Source: 40-80 sp040394775 (GTDB lineage: Bacteria; Bacteroidota; Bacteroidia; Flavobacteriales_D; Crocinitomicaceae). From it: DNA of 64,000 nucleotides. The notes beneath the pieces are model-generated. The model made no database searches. It was not told where the DNA came from and saw only the letters and a program-made list of their open reading frames with translations. Below, piece after piece: positions 50,531 to 60,669 of the stretch. The first letter of the stretch is position 1. Each line of letters starts with the position of its first letter. The position numbers and the translations under genes were made by a program. The stretch covers positions 7,256-71,255 of the forward strand of contig JBEBRN010000006.1 of assembly GCA_040394775.1 (NCBI GenBank). Reading direction: 5' to 3'.

Positions 50531-53500
50531 ATGTTTAGTAAATTCATTAAACGACCCGTTTTAGCACTATCGCTATCGCTAGCTATTCTCTTTATGGGAT
50601 TCCTAGCAATTAATACCCGACCAATATCTCAGTTCCCTGAAATTGCACCACCACAAGTGAATGTATTTATTGCATTTCCTGGTGCAAGTTCGGATGTATT
50701 GGTAAAATCCACCCTTATTCCTTTGGAAAGAGCGATTAATGGTGTGCAAGGAATGCGTTACATAGTCTCCGATGCCACTAGTGCGGGTGAAGCAACCATT
50801 CAGATAATTTTTGAACCGGGCACCAATCCAAGTGATGCGGTGGTAAACATCAAAACGAGGATTGACCAAGTGATGAATAACCTGCCGCCGTTAGTACAAC
50901 GTGAAGGGGTTATCATTACGCCAATTCAGCCTAGTATGTTGATGTATGTCAACTTGTATAGTAAGGATAAAAATGCCGACGAAAAATTTCTATATAACTA
51001 TGCCAATACCAGTATTATACCTGAATTACAACGTATTAATGGTATGGGACGTGCACAGATATTAGGAAGTAGAAAATATGCGATGCGTATTTGGTTGAAA
51101 CCCGATAGAATGCGTGCGTACAAAGTTTCGACAGATGACGTAATGGCTGCTATCGATGAGCAAAGTGTCATTGGGCGTCCTGGACGTTTAGGACAAAGTT
51201 CTGGTAAAAGTCCGCAATCGTTAGAATATGTACTTTCTTATAAAGGAAGATATAATAAGCCTGAAGAATATGAAAACATTATTATTCGGGCCAATTCGGA
51301 TGGTGAAATTTTAAAATTAAAGGATATTGCCACGGTTGAATTAGGAAGTGAATTCTTTGACATTTATTCCAATAAAGACGGCTATCCATCTGCTTCTATT
51401 GTCTTGAAACAAAATATCGGAAGTAATGCGAGTAAAGTAATTGACGCTGTAAAAGTGAAATTAGATGAAATGAAAGGAACGTTTCCTGCTGGAATGGATT
51501 ATGAAATCAATTACGACGTTTCTAAATTCGTGGATGCTTCCATTGAAAAGGTTATTCATACCTTAATTGAAGCCTTCATCTTGGTTGCATTAGTGGTGTA
51601 CATCTTCTTAGGAGATATTCGTTCCACCTTAATTCCAACCATCGCGGTTCCAGTTTCACTCATCGGGGCATTTATATTTATGCAGATGTTTGGTCTTACC
51701 ATCAACATGATTACATTATTTGCATTGGTATTAGCGATCGGTATTGTCGTCGATAATGCCATAGTCGTCGTCGAGGCCGTCCACGCCAAGATGGAAGAAA
51801 AAGATCTGAGTCCCTACAAAGCCGTGAAAGAAGTATTGGACGAAATTAGCGGTGCCATTATCGCTATTACCTTGGTAATGACTTCTGTATTTATCCCTAT
51901 TTCATTTATGTCTGGCCCCGTCGGTGTATTCTATCGACAGTTCTCTATAACCATGGCGAGTTCTATCGTATTATCAGGTCTGGTAGCTTTAACATTAACA
52001 CCTGTTTTATGTGCGATGATTTTGAAGAATAATCATGGGAAGAAGAAGAAAAAAACGCCTATTAACATGTTTCTCGATTGGTTCAACAGAATATTCGAAA
52101 AACTGACGGGTAAATATACGTCACTTTTGAATGTTATTGTAAGTCGAAGAGTGGTTACCTACGGCGTTTTACTTGCATTTTGTGTGGGTATATTCTTTGT
52201 GAATCAAACGCTTCCCGCAGGATTTGTACCCAACGAAGACCAAGGAATGATATACGCTATTATTCAAGCGCCTCCCGGAACAACATTGGAACGAACAAAT
52301 GAAATCTCCAGAAGATTACAGGGTATTGCTGAAAAAGTAGAAGGTGTTCAGTCCGTTACTTCATTGGCAGGATACGAAGTGTTGACAGAAGGGCGTGGAT
52401 CGAATGCAGGAACGTGTATTATCAACCTTAAAGATTGGTCGAAACGAAAAAACAACGTACATCAAGTAGTAAAAGAACTCGAAGAAAAGACAAAAGATTT
52501 AGGTACAGTAGTGGAATTCTTCGAACCACCAGCTGTTCCAGGTTATGGATCTTCTGATGGTTTCTCGCTTCGTATGTTAGACAAAGGAGAAGAAACCGAT
52601 TATCAAGAGTTTAGTAAAGTGAATGATAATTTCATGAAAGCACTCGGAAAAAGAAAAGAACTTTCTGGATTGTTTACTTTTTACGCGGCGAATTATCCAC
52701 AATATGAGTTAGTAATTGACAACTTGAAAGCGATGCAAAAAGGCGTTTCTATCGGTAAAGCAATGGACAACTTAGACATTTTGATTGGTAGTACGTACGA
52801 ACAAGGTTTTACACGTTTTAACAACTTCTTGAAAGTCTACACACAATCGGCTCCAGAATACCGTAAGTTACCGTCGGACATTATGAAGTTGTATATCAAA
52901 AATGATCAAGGTGAGATGGTGCCCTATTCATCGTTTATGACCATGAAGAAATCGCAAGGCCCGAATGAGATTACACGATTTAACCTTTACACCTCTTCCG
53001 CTATTCGTGGTGTTCCAGCTAAAGGTTATACGACAGGTGACGCTATTGATGCGATAAAAGAAGTAGCCGCTAAATCATTGCCTAAAGGATATGATATCGC
53101 TTGGGAAGGTTTGTCTTATACAGAAGCATCGAGAGGAAATGAAGCGATTGTTATTTTTGCGGTCGTTTTATTATTCACCTATTTAGTATTGGCCGCTCAA
53201 TATGAAAGTTTCTTAATTCCATTAGTCGTTATTTTATCATTGCCATTTGGAATATTAGGTTCGTTCTTATTGCTAAAAATGATGGGATTGGCGAATGACG
53301 TTTACGCACAAGTCGGGCTTATCATGCTGGTCGGGCTCCTCGGAAAGAACGCCATTTTGATTGTCGAATTCGCTGTCATAAAACACAAGCAAGGAATGAG
53401 TGTGTTAGAAGCAGCCATTGAAGGATCCAAAATACGATTTAGAGCTATTTTAATGACCTCTCTTGCATTTATCGCGGGTCTTATTCCATTGGTAACAGCC

Positions 53501-53755
53501 TTTGGCCCAGGTTCAGTAAGTAATCACACGATTGGTGCGTCAGCATTGGGTGGAATGATTACAGGAACCATATTTGGTGTCATCATTGTTCCTGGATTAT
53601 ACTACATTTTTGGAACAATCGCAGAAGGTAAGTATTACATCAGAGATCAGGAAAGTTCACCATTAACCGAAGATTTTGCTGAATTTGTAGAGTCAACAGT
53701 TCAAAAGCCTAGTTATTTTAAAGTATTAATCAGAAAAATATCCCGAAAAAAATGA
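50531..53755 (+). CDS. RND efflux inner-membrane transporter (HAE1/AcrB-like)
   Basis: 1074 residues with the RND repeat layout: one TM, a large periplasmic loop, six TMs, a second loop and five TMs. ALVLAIGIVVDNAIVVVEAV is the TM4 proton-relay segment; AcrB has Asp-Asp here, this protein Asp-Asn. The HAE1 signature GFVPNEDQG and TM10-11 GLLGKNAILIVEFA (with the relay Lys) are present. It is a proton-driven multidrug or metabolite exporter. It starts 24 bp after the adaptor and overlaps the channel gene by 4 bp. Confidence 0.95.
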   Translation: MFSKFIKRPVLALSLSLAILFMGFLAINTRPISQFPEIAPPQVNVFIAFPGASSDVLVKSTLIPLERAINGVQGMRYIVSDATSAGEATIQIIFEPGTNPSDAVVNIKTRIDQVMNNLPPLVQREGVIITPIQPSMLMYVNLYSKDKNADEKFLYNYANTSIIPELQRINGMGRAQILGSRKYAMRIWLKPDRMRAYKVSTDDVMAAIDEQSVIGRPGRLGQSSGKSPQSLEYVLSYKGRYNKPEEYENIIIRANSDGEILKLKDIATVELGSEFFDIYSNKDGYPSASIVLKQNIGSNASKVIDAVKVKLDEMKGTFPAGMDYEINYDVSKFVDASIEKVIHTLIEAFILVALVVYIFLGDIRSTLIPTIAVPVSLIGAFIFMQMFGLTINMITLFALVLAIGIVVDNAIVVVEAVHAKMEEKDLSPYKAVKEVLDEISGAIIAITLVMTSVFIPISFMSGPVGVFYRQFSITMASSIVLSGLVALTLTPVLCAMILKNNHGKKKKKTPINMFLDWFNRIFEKLTGKYTSLLNVIVSRRVVTYGVLLAFCVGIFFVNQTLPAGFVPNEDQGMIYAIIQAPPGTTLERTNEISRRLQGIAEKVEGVQSVTSLAGYEVLTEGRGSNAGTCIINLKDWSKRKNNVHQVVKELEEKTKDLGTVVEFFEPPAVPGYGSSDGFSLRMLDKGEETDYQEFSKVNDNFMKALGKRKELSGLFTFYAANYPQYELVIDNLKAMQKGVSIGKAMDNLDILIGSTYEQGFTRFNNFLKVYTQSAPEYRKLPSDIMKLYIKNDQGEMVPYSSFMTMKKSQGPNEITRFNLYTSSAIRGVPAKGYTTGDAIDAIKEVAAKSLPKGYDIAWEGLSYTEASRGNEAIVIFAVVLLFTYLVLAAQYESFLIPLVVILSLPFGILGSFLLLKMMGLANDVYAQVGLIMLVGLLGKNAILIVEFAVIKHKQGMSVLEAAIEGSKIRFRAILMTSLAFIAGLIPLVTAFGPGSVSNHTIGASALGGMITGTIFGVIIVPGLYYIFGTIAEGKYYIRDQESSPLTEDFAEFVESTVQKPSYFKVLIRKISRKK

Positions 53756-55200
53756 TTTATAAATCACGTTATAAGTTGGTAGCACTGCTACTTTTCGGTA
53801 TTGTTTTGGGGTGTAATAACCCTAGAACACTACTGCAAGACGAAACTCGAAATGAAGGAAAGGAGTATGTGCAAGCTGGTTTAAAAACTCCCGCTTCACA
53901 AGATACTGTTTCGATTGCTAACAACAGTTGGAAAACTGTTTTCACAGATGATAAGCTAGCCGTTTTAATCGATTCAGCGTTAAGCAAAAATCAAGAGTTG
54001 AGCATAACGATGCAAGAGATTGAAATCTCTAAGAATGAAGTGAGAGCTCGGAAAGGAGAATATTTACCTTCTGGAGGAATTGGCGTTGGCGCAGGATTGG
54101 AGAAGTCAGGCGAATACACTCGAAATGGAGCTATTGAGCATCAGTTGAACATCAAAGATAATCAAGCATTTCCTGAGCCCTTTGGTGATTTTGTTATTGG
54201 TGCGCAATTTTCATGGGAAATAGATATCTGGAAAAAACTACGCAACAGTAAAAATGCGGCGGCGGCTCGATATCTAGGTTCTGTTGAAGGTCGAAACTTT
54301 ATGGTGACCAACCTCGTTTCAGAAATTGCCACTTCTTATTATGAATTATTAGCGCTCGACAAACAACTGGACATCATCAATGAATTTATCGACATTCAAA
54401 CTGATGTTTTAGAGGTGGTAAAACAACAAAAAGCGGCGGCAAGAGTGAGTCAACTTGCAGTCAATCGTTTTGAAGCACAACTTCTGAACACGCAAAACAG
54501 ACAATATCAAATCAAGCAACAAATTGTCGAGACAGAGAATAAAATCAACTTTCTTGTAGGTCGATTCCCGCAACATGTAGACAGAAATTCAGATGGTATG
54601 AACACCGTTTTAATCGATTCCATATTGACGGGCAATCCCGATCAGCTATTACAGAATCGTCCTGATATTCGGAAGGCGGAACAAGAGCTTATCGCAGCAA
54701 AATTAGATGTTAAAGCGGCGAAAGCTAACTTTTATCCTACTTTAGGAATTCATGCCAATGTAGGTTTTCAAGCATTTAATCCAACAGTTTTGTTCAATCC
54801 AAGTTCATTGATTTACAGCTTATTGGGAGACTTATTTGCACCGTTAATCAACCGGAATTCTATAAAAGCAACCTATAATACTAAAAAAGCGAAGAAGATT
54901 CAAGCTTTAGTAGACTATCAGAAAACGATTCTGAACGCTTTTATGGAAGTGAATAATCAATTGGCAAGTGTCAAAAACTATTCGGATAGTTATAAGACGA
55001 AATCGAATGAAGTGGACATTCTGAATCAATCGGTTGTTATTTCGAAATATTTATTCATGTCTGCTCGAGCCGATTATATGGAAGTTCTTTTGACTCAAAG
55101 AGAAACGCTAGAAGCAAAAATTGAGTTAGTGGAAACACAATTAAAAGAAAAAGAATCTAAGATAGGTATCTATAAAGCATTAGGAGGCGGTTGGAAATAA
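53752..55200 (+). CDS. Outer-membrane efflux channel (TolC/NodT family lipoprotein)
   Basis: 482 residues. The lipobox VLGC follows a 20-residue signal. Two TolC-type repeats of long helices with beta strands are visible (FVIGAQFSWEIDIWKKLRNSK; LLQNRPDIRKAEQELIAAKLDVKAAKANFYPTLGI). It completes the tripartite pump, with an ATGA overlap with the transporter. A strong terminator follows 38 bp after the stop. Confidence 0.93.
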   Translation: MIYKSRYKLVALLLFGIVLGCNNPRTLLQDETRNEGKEYVQAGLKTPASQDTVSIANNSWKTVFTDDKLAVLIDSALSKNQELSITMQEIEISKNEVRARKGEYLPSGGIGVGAGLEKSGEYTRNGAIEHQLNIKDNQAFPEPFGDFVIGAQFSWEIDIWKKLRNSKNAAAARYLGSVEGRNFMVTNLVSEIATSYYELLALDKQLDIINEFIDIQTDVLEVVKQQKAAARVSQLAVNRFEAQLLNTQNRQYQIKQQIVETENKINFLVGRFPQHVDRNSDGMNTVLIDSILTGNPDQLLQNRPDIRKAEQELIAAKLDVKAAKANFYPTLGIHANVGFQAFNPTVLFNPSSLIYSLLGDLFAPLINRNSIKATYNTKKAKKIQALVDYQKTILNAFMEVNNQLASVKNYSDSYKTKSNEVDILNQSVVISKYLFMSARADYMEVLLTQRETLEAKIELVETQLKEKESKIGIYKALGGGWK

Positions 55201-55238
55201 TACCCCCTTTTTAAAGTAATTCATATATTTTTTTTTAG

Positions 55239-55296
55239 TAGCGCTCTTTGAGATGTTTGTTTTAACACAACATTTCGAAGGGCGCTATTTTTATTT
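55239..55296 (+). terminator. Intrinsic terminator of the RND operon
   Basis: An 18-bp imperfect stem begins TAGCGCTCTTTG (55239-55256) and pairs with 55270-55287 (ending GGGCGCTA), with G-U and one or two mismatched pairs and a 13-nt loop. It is followed by TTTTTATTT. Position and form fit a rho-independent terminator. Confidence 0.8.
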
Positions 55297-55388
55297 AAAA
55301 AAAATGATTCTTTATTTCTCACGACACTTATTTGGCATTTTCTTAACAAGATTCCAATAACATTCAACTCCTACGACAAACGTTGTTG

Positions 55389-55396
55389 TATATTTG
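55389..55396 (+). promoter_or_regulatory. -7 promoter box (TATATTTG) for the mechanosensitive channel
   Basis: Exact TAnnTTTG match about 102 bp before the ATG at 55498, after the RND terminator. Confidence 0.4.
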
Positions 55397-55497
55397 CAAT
55401 TAGTCAGTAACAAAAAACATGAATTCTTAAGAATTGTGCTAAAAATGACTAATTTTAAACAAAAAACACTAAAAAACAAACAATAATCAACACATTT

Positions 55498-56316
55498 ATG
55501 CAAAAATTCCAATCTTTAATTGACAAATATTTCAACCTTTTCGTCGACTATTCTGTTAAATTAGTAATAGCGATTGTTATTTTTATCATTGGTATCTGGG
55601 TTATAAAAAGACTTATTAGTAGCCTAAAAAAACTGTTCATTCGAAGAGATTATGACGAAGCATTAAGAGGTTTTTTACTCAGTGCTATTGATCTTGGATT
55701 AAAGATTATCTTAGTTATTACCGTGATTTCGCAATTAGGTGTCGCGACTTCTTCTCTTGTAGCATTATTAGGAGCGGCAGGTTTAGCGATTGGTTTAGCA
55801 CTACAAGGCTCTCTCGCTAATTTCGCTGGAGGTATCATGATTATCTTAATGAAACCCTTTAAAATTGGAGATTGGATTGAAGCTGATGGTGTTTCTGGAA
55901 CCGTAAAAGAAATTACGATTTTTTATACTAAGTTAGTGACATTTCACAACCTTTTAGCCGTTATTCCGAATGGTAAATTATCCAATGACCAAATCATCAA
56001 TTATACTCAATTAGGTATCCGAAAAGATAAGATTGTATTTTTTGTGCACTACGAAAGTGATGTTAAAAAAGCCTTGGAAACGCTGATGAAATTAACACTC
56101 GAACAAAAAGGCGTATTAAAAGATCCAGCTCCTCAAGTAGTAGTAGATGAAATGACGTTAAACGCCATCAAACTTTCTATTCGATTTACTGCAAGTGTAG
56201 ATGTCTTTTGGGATATTCACTGGGCGATTATGGAACAAGCAAAATCACGTTTGGAAGAAGCGGATATAAAAATGCCGAATTCCTCACTTAAGTTATCGGA
56301 AGGTGGAAATGCTTAA
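55498..56316 (+). CDS. MscS-type small-conductance mechanosensitive channel
   Basis: 272 residues. Three N-terminal membrane segments end with the pore helix ALLGAAGLAIGLALQGSLANFAGG, which has the Gly/Ala pattern of MscS TM3. The beta domain (MKPFKIGDWIEADGVSGTVKEI) and a C-terminal alpha/beta domain follow. It opens under membrane tension to release solutes during hypo-osmotic shock. Its length is close to E. coli MscS. The 3' end overlaps that of the convergent SDR gene by 4 bp. Confidence 0.95.
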   Translation: MQKFQSLIDKYFNLFVDYSVKLVIAIVIFIIGIWVIKRLISSLKKLFIRRDYDEALRGFLLSAIDLGLKIILVITVISQLGVATSSLVALLGAAGLAIGLALQGSLANFAGGIMIILMKPFKIGDWIEADGVSGTVKEITIFYTKLVTFHNLLAVIPNGKLSNDQIINYTQLGIRKDKIVFFVHYESDVKKALETLMKLTLEQKGVLKDPAPQVVVDEMTLNAIKLSIRFTASVDVFWDIHWAIMEQAKSRLEEADIKMPNSSLKLSEGGNA

Positions 56317-57113
56317 ACCGGAGATTGCTTCTTCATCAATTTCCAAAAAAGGTTTTGAGGCAAAAAGCGTTTTAATATAACAGCTAGAATTTCTTTTTTT
56401 CCAATCAAAACTTCTTTCTTATTTTGTTTTACTGCTTTGATAATCTTCTGAGCGCAAACATTCGCTGGCATTCCAGTCGCTTGATTGTGATCCATCACAC
56501 CATGAGCGGAACCGTCTCCTGTTAAGGCAGATTGTGAAATAGGTGTATTTATTTTTCCAGGGCAAAGAATAGTGACATGAATGTTCTGTTTTTCCACTTC
56601 TAATCGCAACGCTTCATAAAATCCATGTAAAGCATGTTTGGAAGCACTGTATGCGGAGCGTAAAAAGAAACCAAATTTTCCTGCGATACTCGACGTTACA
56701 ATGATATGTCCACCTTGATTTTTGACCATCATAGGTAAAACCAATTTCGTTAAGTAGATATTGCCAAAATAGTTAATTTCAAACATTTTGCGATCCACTT
56801 CGATACTAGTTTCCATCACTTCTGCGCGTTGACTCACACCGCCATTATTGAATAGAAAGTCAATGGTCAAGTTGAGAGACTTCACTTCATCCACCGCTTG
56901 TTCGATGGTTTCACTTTTTTCTAAGTCAATCAGAATGACGAGATGATGAGAAGGATTTCTTAAACTATTCTTTAATTGTTCTAAATCTTCTTTTTTACGA
57001 GAAGAAAGAATAAATCGAACGTCAGAGTTATTATCCAATTCTTCCACAAACGCTCTTCCTATTCCAGAAGAAGCACCTGTCACCCAAATTGTTTTTCCTT
57101 CAAAATCAGCCAT
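56313..57113 (-). CDS. Short-chain dehydrogenase/reductase
   Basis: 266-residue classical SDR: TGASSGIGRAF (cofactor), NNGGVSQ, SSIAGKFGFF (Ser), and YSASKHALHGF (Tyr-xxx-Lys). The C-terminal extension fits the DHRS7-like group of membrane-associated SDRs. The substrate is unknown. The ATG overlaps the rimO stop by one base (TAATG), so it is co-transcribed and translationally coupled with rimO. Confidence 0.9.
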   Translation of the reverse strand: MADFEGKTIWVTGASSGIGRAFVEELDNNSDVRFILSSRKKEDLEQLKNSLRNPSHHLVILIDLEKSETIEQAVDEVKSLNLTIDFLFNNGGVSQRAEVMETSIEVDRKMFEINYFGNIYLTKLVLPMMVKNQGGHIIVTSSIAGKFGFFLRSAYSASKHALHGFYEALRLEVEKQNIHVTILCPGKINTPISQSALTGDGSAHGVMDHNQATGMPANVCAQKIIKAVKQNKKEVLIGKKEILAVILKRFLPQNLFWKLMKKQSPV

Positions 57114-58429
57114 TATTCAACAATTTCTCCATATAAATCATAGTGATCTACTTTCGTGATTAACACATTTGTAAAGTCACCAATTCGAATGAAATTATCA
57201 TCTGTTTTTTCTACCAACACTTCGTTATCGACTTCTGGAGAATCAAACTCAGTACGGCCAATAAAATAGTGTCCTTCTACTCTATCGAAAAGTACTTTGA
57301 AAACCTTTCCAATTTTCTGCTCGTTCAATGCAAGACTAATACCTGACTGCAATTCCATAATCGCATCGGCACGTTCTTTCTTCACTGTATCGGGAACGTC
57401 GTCCTCGAATTTGTGAGCGTGTGTATCTTCCTCATGCGAATAAGTAAAAATTCCTAAACGATCGAAACGCATTCTTTCCACGAAGTCGTACATTTCTTGG
57501 AAATCCTCTTCCGTTTCACCTGGATAACCCGCAATCATGGTCGTACGAATAGCAATACCCGGAACTTTTGCACGGATTTCATTCACTAACGCTTCCGTTT
57601 TCTCACGTGTAATTCCACGACGCATCGCTTGTAAAATCTTTGTTGAACCATGTTGTAACGGCATATCCAAATATTTTACAATCTTCGGATTATCGTTCAT
57701 CACGTCTAATACATCCATCGGAAAACCGGTAGGGAAAGCATAATGTAAACGTATCCAGTCAATGCCTTCCACTTCTACTAATTTTTCCAACAACTCCGAT
57801 AAGTTGCGTTTTTTATATAAATCAATTCCGTAAAACGTCAAATCTTGCGCTATAAGGATCAATTCTTTCACACCTTGCGCAGCCAAACTTTTTGCCGATT
57901 TCACTAAATCTTCCATCGCAATAGAAACGTGTAAACCTCGCATCAATGGAATGGCGCAAAAAGAACAATGGCGACTACACCCTTCAGAAATTTTAAAATA
58001 GGCAAAATGAGCAGGTGTCGTTAATAGACGTTCACCGACCAATTCTTTTTTATAATCCGCTTTTAAGGTTTTCAACAGTCGTGGCAATTCACGTGTTCCG
58101 AAAAAAGCATCTACTTCTGGAATTTCTTTCTCTAAATCATCTTTATAGCGTTGCACCAAACAACCGGTAACATATAGTTTATCGACATGACCTTCCGTCT
58201 TTGCATCTGCAAAACGTAAAATGGTATCAATCGATTCTTGTTTAGCGTTATCGATAAATCCGCAGGTATTGATAATTACAATCTCTGCATCATCCTCTTT
58301 CGATTCGTGTTCCACCTCAAATTTATTGGCTTTCAATTGCGCCATTAAAACTTCGGAGTCATAGACATTCTTGGAACAGCCCATCGTCACTACATTAACC
58401 TTGTTTTTCTTTAAGGATTTTGTCTTCAT
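57113..58429 (-). CDS. rimO: Ribosomal protein S12 methylthiotransferase RimO
   Basis: 438-residue radical SAM enzyme that methylthiolates the conserved Asp of ribosomal protein S12. The N-terminal UPF0004 domain has its cluster cysteines (TMGCSKNVYDSE, NTCGFIDNAK, GCLVQRYK). The radical SAM motif is CSRHCSFC and RGLHVS-type recognition follows (the family consensus is RG.h.S). A C-terminal TRAM domain (about 375-438) is present. The MGCSKN start and FIDNA motif separate it from MiaB. Confidence 0.95.
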   Translation of the reverse strand: MKTKSLKKNKVNVVTMGCSKNVYDSEVLMAQLKANKFEVEHESKEDDAEIVIINTCGFIDNAKQESIDTILRFADAKTEGHVDKLYVTGCLVQRYKDDLEKEIPEVDAFFGTRELPRLLKTLKADYKKELVGERLLTTPAHFAYFKISEGCSRHCSFCAIPLMRGLHVSIAMEDLVKSAKSLAAQGVKELILIAQDLTFYGIDLYKKRNLSELLEKLVEVEGIDWIRLHYAFPTGFPMDVLDVMNDNPKIVKYLDMPLQHGSTKILQAMRRGITREKTEALVNEIRAKVPGIAIRTTMIAGYPGETEEDFQEMYDFVERMRFDRLGIFTYSHEEDTHAHKFEDDVPDTVKKERADAIMELQSGISLALNEQKIGKVFKVLFDRVEGHYFIGRTEFDSPEVDNEVLVEKTDDNFIRIGDFTNVLITKVDHYDLYGEIVE

Positions 58430-58677
58430 AGTGCAAAAGTAATGAATTTAAGAATTATAATCTGCTTTTATGTAGTGTTAACGATTGTATATTGGAAAAA
58501 TGGAGCGTGTTAAATGACTTAAAAACGTTTTAAAATCGTTAGGAGAAAGAATTCTCTACTTTTAAAATGATGGGTAAAACATGATAATTGATTCAAAAAT
58601 GCAATTGATTTGTATACGTAATTATTCGTATTTTTTTAAAAAAAAGAAGGAAAAGTGTAAATTTTAATTAAATTAAC

Positions 58678-58685
58678 TAAATTTG
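58678..58685 (+). promoter_or_regulatory. -7 promoter box (TAAATTTG) for the lipoprotein gene
   Basis: Exact TAnnTTTG match 32 bp before the ATG at 58718. The remaining part of the 288-bp gap from 58430 shows no other recognisable feature. Confidence 0.45.
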
Positions 58686-58717
58686 TCCATTATTTATAAA
58701 TTAAAACTATTAAAATT

Positions 58718-59353
58718 ATGAGAAAATTAATTTACATGTTTGTTGCAATTACGTTTGCTGCTAGTATTGTTACTTCTTGTGGGAAAACCACAAAAGGAAA
58801 AATGGATGGTGAATGGACAATTAGTTCATCAGAAGAAACTTGGACTAATTTAGTCTCAAACTATACAAATACAACTAAGATAAATGGTTCAGTAATGACT
58901 GAGTCCGAAACATCTGGTGGTTCTACTGATACAGAAACAGTAGTTGTTAATGAAGCGTCTTGGACTATTAAAAAAGATGGTACTTGGACACGTACTATTA
59001 TAACAACTGAAACAGACGGATCAATTTCTACAAAAAGAACTAGAACCGATTCTGGAACTTGGGATTTTTTAAAGAGTGTTAGTAAGGACTATAAAACCAA
59101 TGAAAGAGTTGTATTTAATATCTTACAAGATAATTACTCTTCAAGCTACAGTAGTGGTTCTTCAACTACTACTTCTTTTGATAATGACACTTACCTTGAC
59201 GGAGAAAGTTCATTTATCTATATCGTTACAGAGTCTAAGAAGAATGAACTAATATTGAGTCTTGATGGTGCAAACACAAATTCATATACTTCTGGAGGTG
59301 GAACTACAACTGCTAAATCCACTTCTAAAAGCACTTATACTTTAACAAAATAA
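58718..59353 (+). CDS. Lipoprotein, lipocalin-like, Ser/Thr-rich
   Basis: 211 residues. The signal ends VTSC (Cys21), a clear lipobox. The mature part is strongly Ser/Thr/Gly-rich with alternating strands: MDGEWTISSSEETW and TWTRTIITTE resemble the repeated 'GxW.' strand starts of lipocalin-like domains common in Bacteroidota lipoproteins. The function is unknown. The gene is monocistronic, with its own -7 box and a strong terminator. Confidence 0.7.
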   Translation: MRKLIYMFVAITFAASIVTSCGKTTKGKMDGEWTISSSEETWTNLVSNYTNTTKINGSVMTESETSGGSTDTETVVVNEASWTIKKDGTWTRTIITTETDGSISTKRTRTDSGTWDFLKSVSKDYKTNERVVFNILQDNYSSSYSSGSSTTTSFDNDTYLDGESSFIYIVTESKKNELILSLDGANTNSYTSGGGTTTAKSTSKSTYTLTK

Positions 59354-59370
59354 GAGTCTAAAATAATTGA

Positions 59371-59404
59371 AAAGCGGGTAGTTTAGAGCTATCCGCTTTT
59401 TTTT
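59371..59404 (+). terminator. Intrinsic terminator after the lipoprotein gene
   Basis: AAAGCGGGTAG (59371-59381) pairs with CTATCCGCTTT (59389-59399) with one G-U pair and a 7-nt loop, followed by a run of T. It lies 17 bp past the stop codon. Confidence 0.85.
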
Positions 59405-59628
59405 ATGCCTTTGTGTTACCTCGAAATCATTCCATAAAGTAACGCTCCACTTATTTAAAAAAGGTACAACAAGAATACTCAGGACAAATTGAAAGTAATT
59501 CGCTATTTAACTGGATTTGTCTATCTTTAGGATTGAAAAACAAAACATAATAAAAAGAAGGTAGTGAGTCTCCTACAAATTGTAGTTAACTAAATTTTCA
59601 GACAATCATTCCTTCACAAAACAATCCC

Positions 59629-60669
59629 ATGGAGTTCAATCATTTAAAATACAAAAAACCAACTTATCCAATTAAATCAGCACTCAAAGAGCATTTGAAA
59701 AACTATTCTCGACTGGCAACACTTCCCATTTGCTATGAGGATCTTACTCGCTACACGGAGCTTTGCCCTTTAAATGATGCAAAAGGAAAAAAAACACTTT
59801 GGCACATGGTGATGTACGATCAAGATAACCTGCATTTTTTAAGTGCGGCTTTGGTCGAAGTATACCAAAAACTCCTATCTGAAGGAGATAATATTCCCTA
59901 CCTAAAGATTGACCGTATTGATTTCTGTTCTTTTGGAAATTCACAACCCTTCCGTGTGCGTGTCGTGAATGAAATTAATGAAAATTACGATTATTTCTAC
60001 GTTAAAAAAGCGGATGCCTCTCGAATTTACGGACTAGAATTGGAAGAGATTTTTTCTCCTGATCGCGTGAATTACTTGGTGGACAAACAAACTTTAATTG
60101 AAGATCATATAGTTGGAATCCCAGCAGATGACTTTATTCTCCGAAATAAAAAAGTGAAAATTGAAAATAGATTACGTTTAGCGAAAGAGTTTGTGAAATT
60201 CAATGAACGTACATTCATTCGCTTATTGGGTGATATGCGTGCCTATAATTTCGTAGTAGAGATTACGCAAGATTTTGACAATATCCAATACCGTTTACGC
60301 GCCATGGATTTCGACCAACAGTCTTTTGAAGGACGCAAAAATATCTACAAACCACAATTTTATAAAGACAATATCGAATTAGTGAATTTAGTTCAAGAAC
60401 TGGTGTCGGAAAAAATCGTTAGTCAGTACCAACGGGAAGAAAGAGTTGCCATGAAAAAAAGGTATTTCGCAGCACGTGCTCGAACCCGAAGTTTACTGCG
60501 AATTATGCGGAAAGAACGAATTTCAACAGATGAAAATATTCACGTTCTACGCAGCGAATTGGCCGCTCACCATAATGATAATGAATTTCTGAAATTCACC
60601 AATATGGGAGATATTTTAAACCGACATTTGGAGAAGTGTCTTAATGTAGAGATTCTTTCAAAATCATAA
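59629..60669 (+). CDS. Conserved hypothetical, possible kinase-like fold
   Basis: 346 residues without signal or membrane segments. It is not assigned to a named family. GDMRAYNFVVEI (about 203-214) followed 17 residues later by RAMDFDQQSFEG resembles the catalytic-loop (D...N) and metal (DFD/DFG-like) motifs of protein-kinase-like enzymes, and an N-terminal FYVKKADASRI could be the Lys strand. This is a weak, remote resemblance. It stands alone between two gaps of about 270 and 250 bp that show nothing more. Confidence 0.5.
   Translation: MEFNHLKYKKPTYPIKSALKEHLKNYSRLATLPICYEDLTRYTELCPLNDAKGKKTLWHMVMYDQDNLHFLSAALVEVYQKLLSEGDNIPYLKIDRIDFCSFGNSQPFRVRVVNEINENYDYFYVKKADASRIYGLELEEIFSPDRVNYLVDKQTLIEDHIVGIPADDFILRNKKVKIENRLRLAKEFVKFNERTFIRLLGDMRAYNFVVEITQDFDNIQYRLRAMDFDQQSFEGRKNIYKPQFYKDNIELVNLVQELVSEKIVSQYQREERVAMKKRYFAARARTRSLLRIMRKERISTDENIHVLRSELAAHHNDNEFLKFTNMGDILNRHLEKCLNVEILSKS

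Noticed and set aside
50603..50869. 88-codon frame opposite the RND transporter, and similar frames at 51556 and 53769
   Set aside because: Antisense shadows; the RND and TolC genes explain the sequence.
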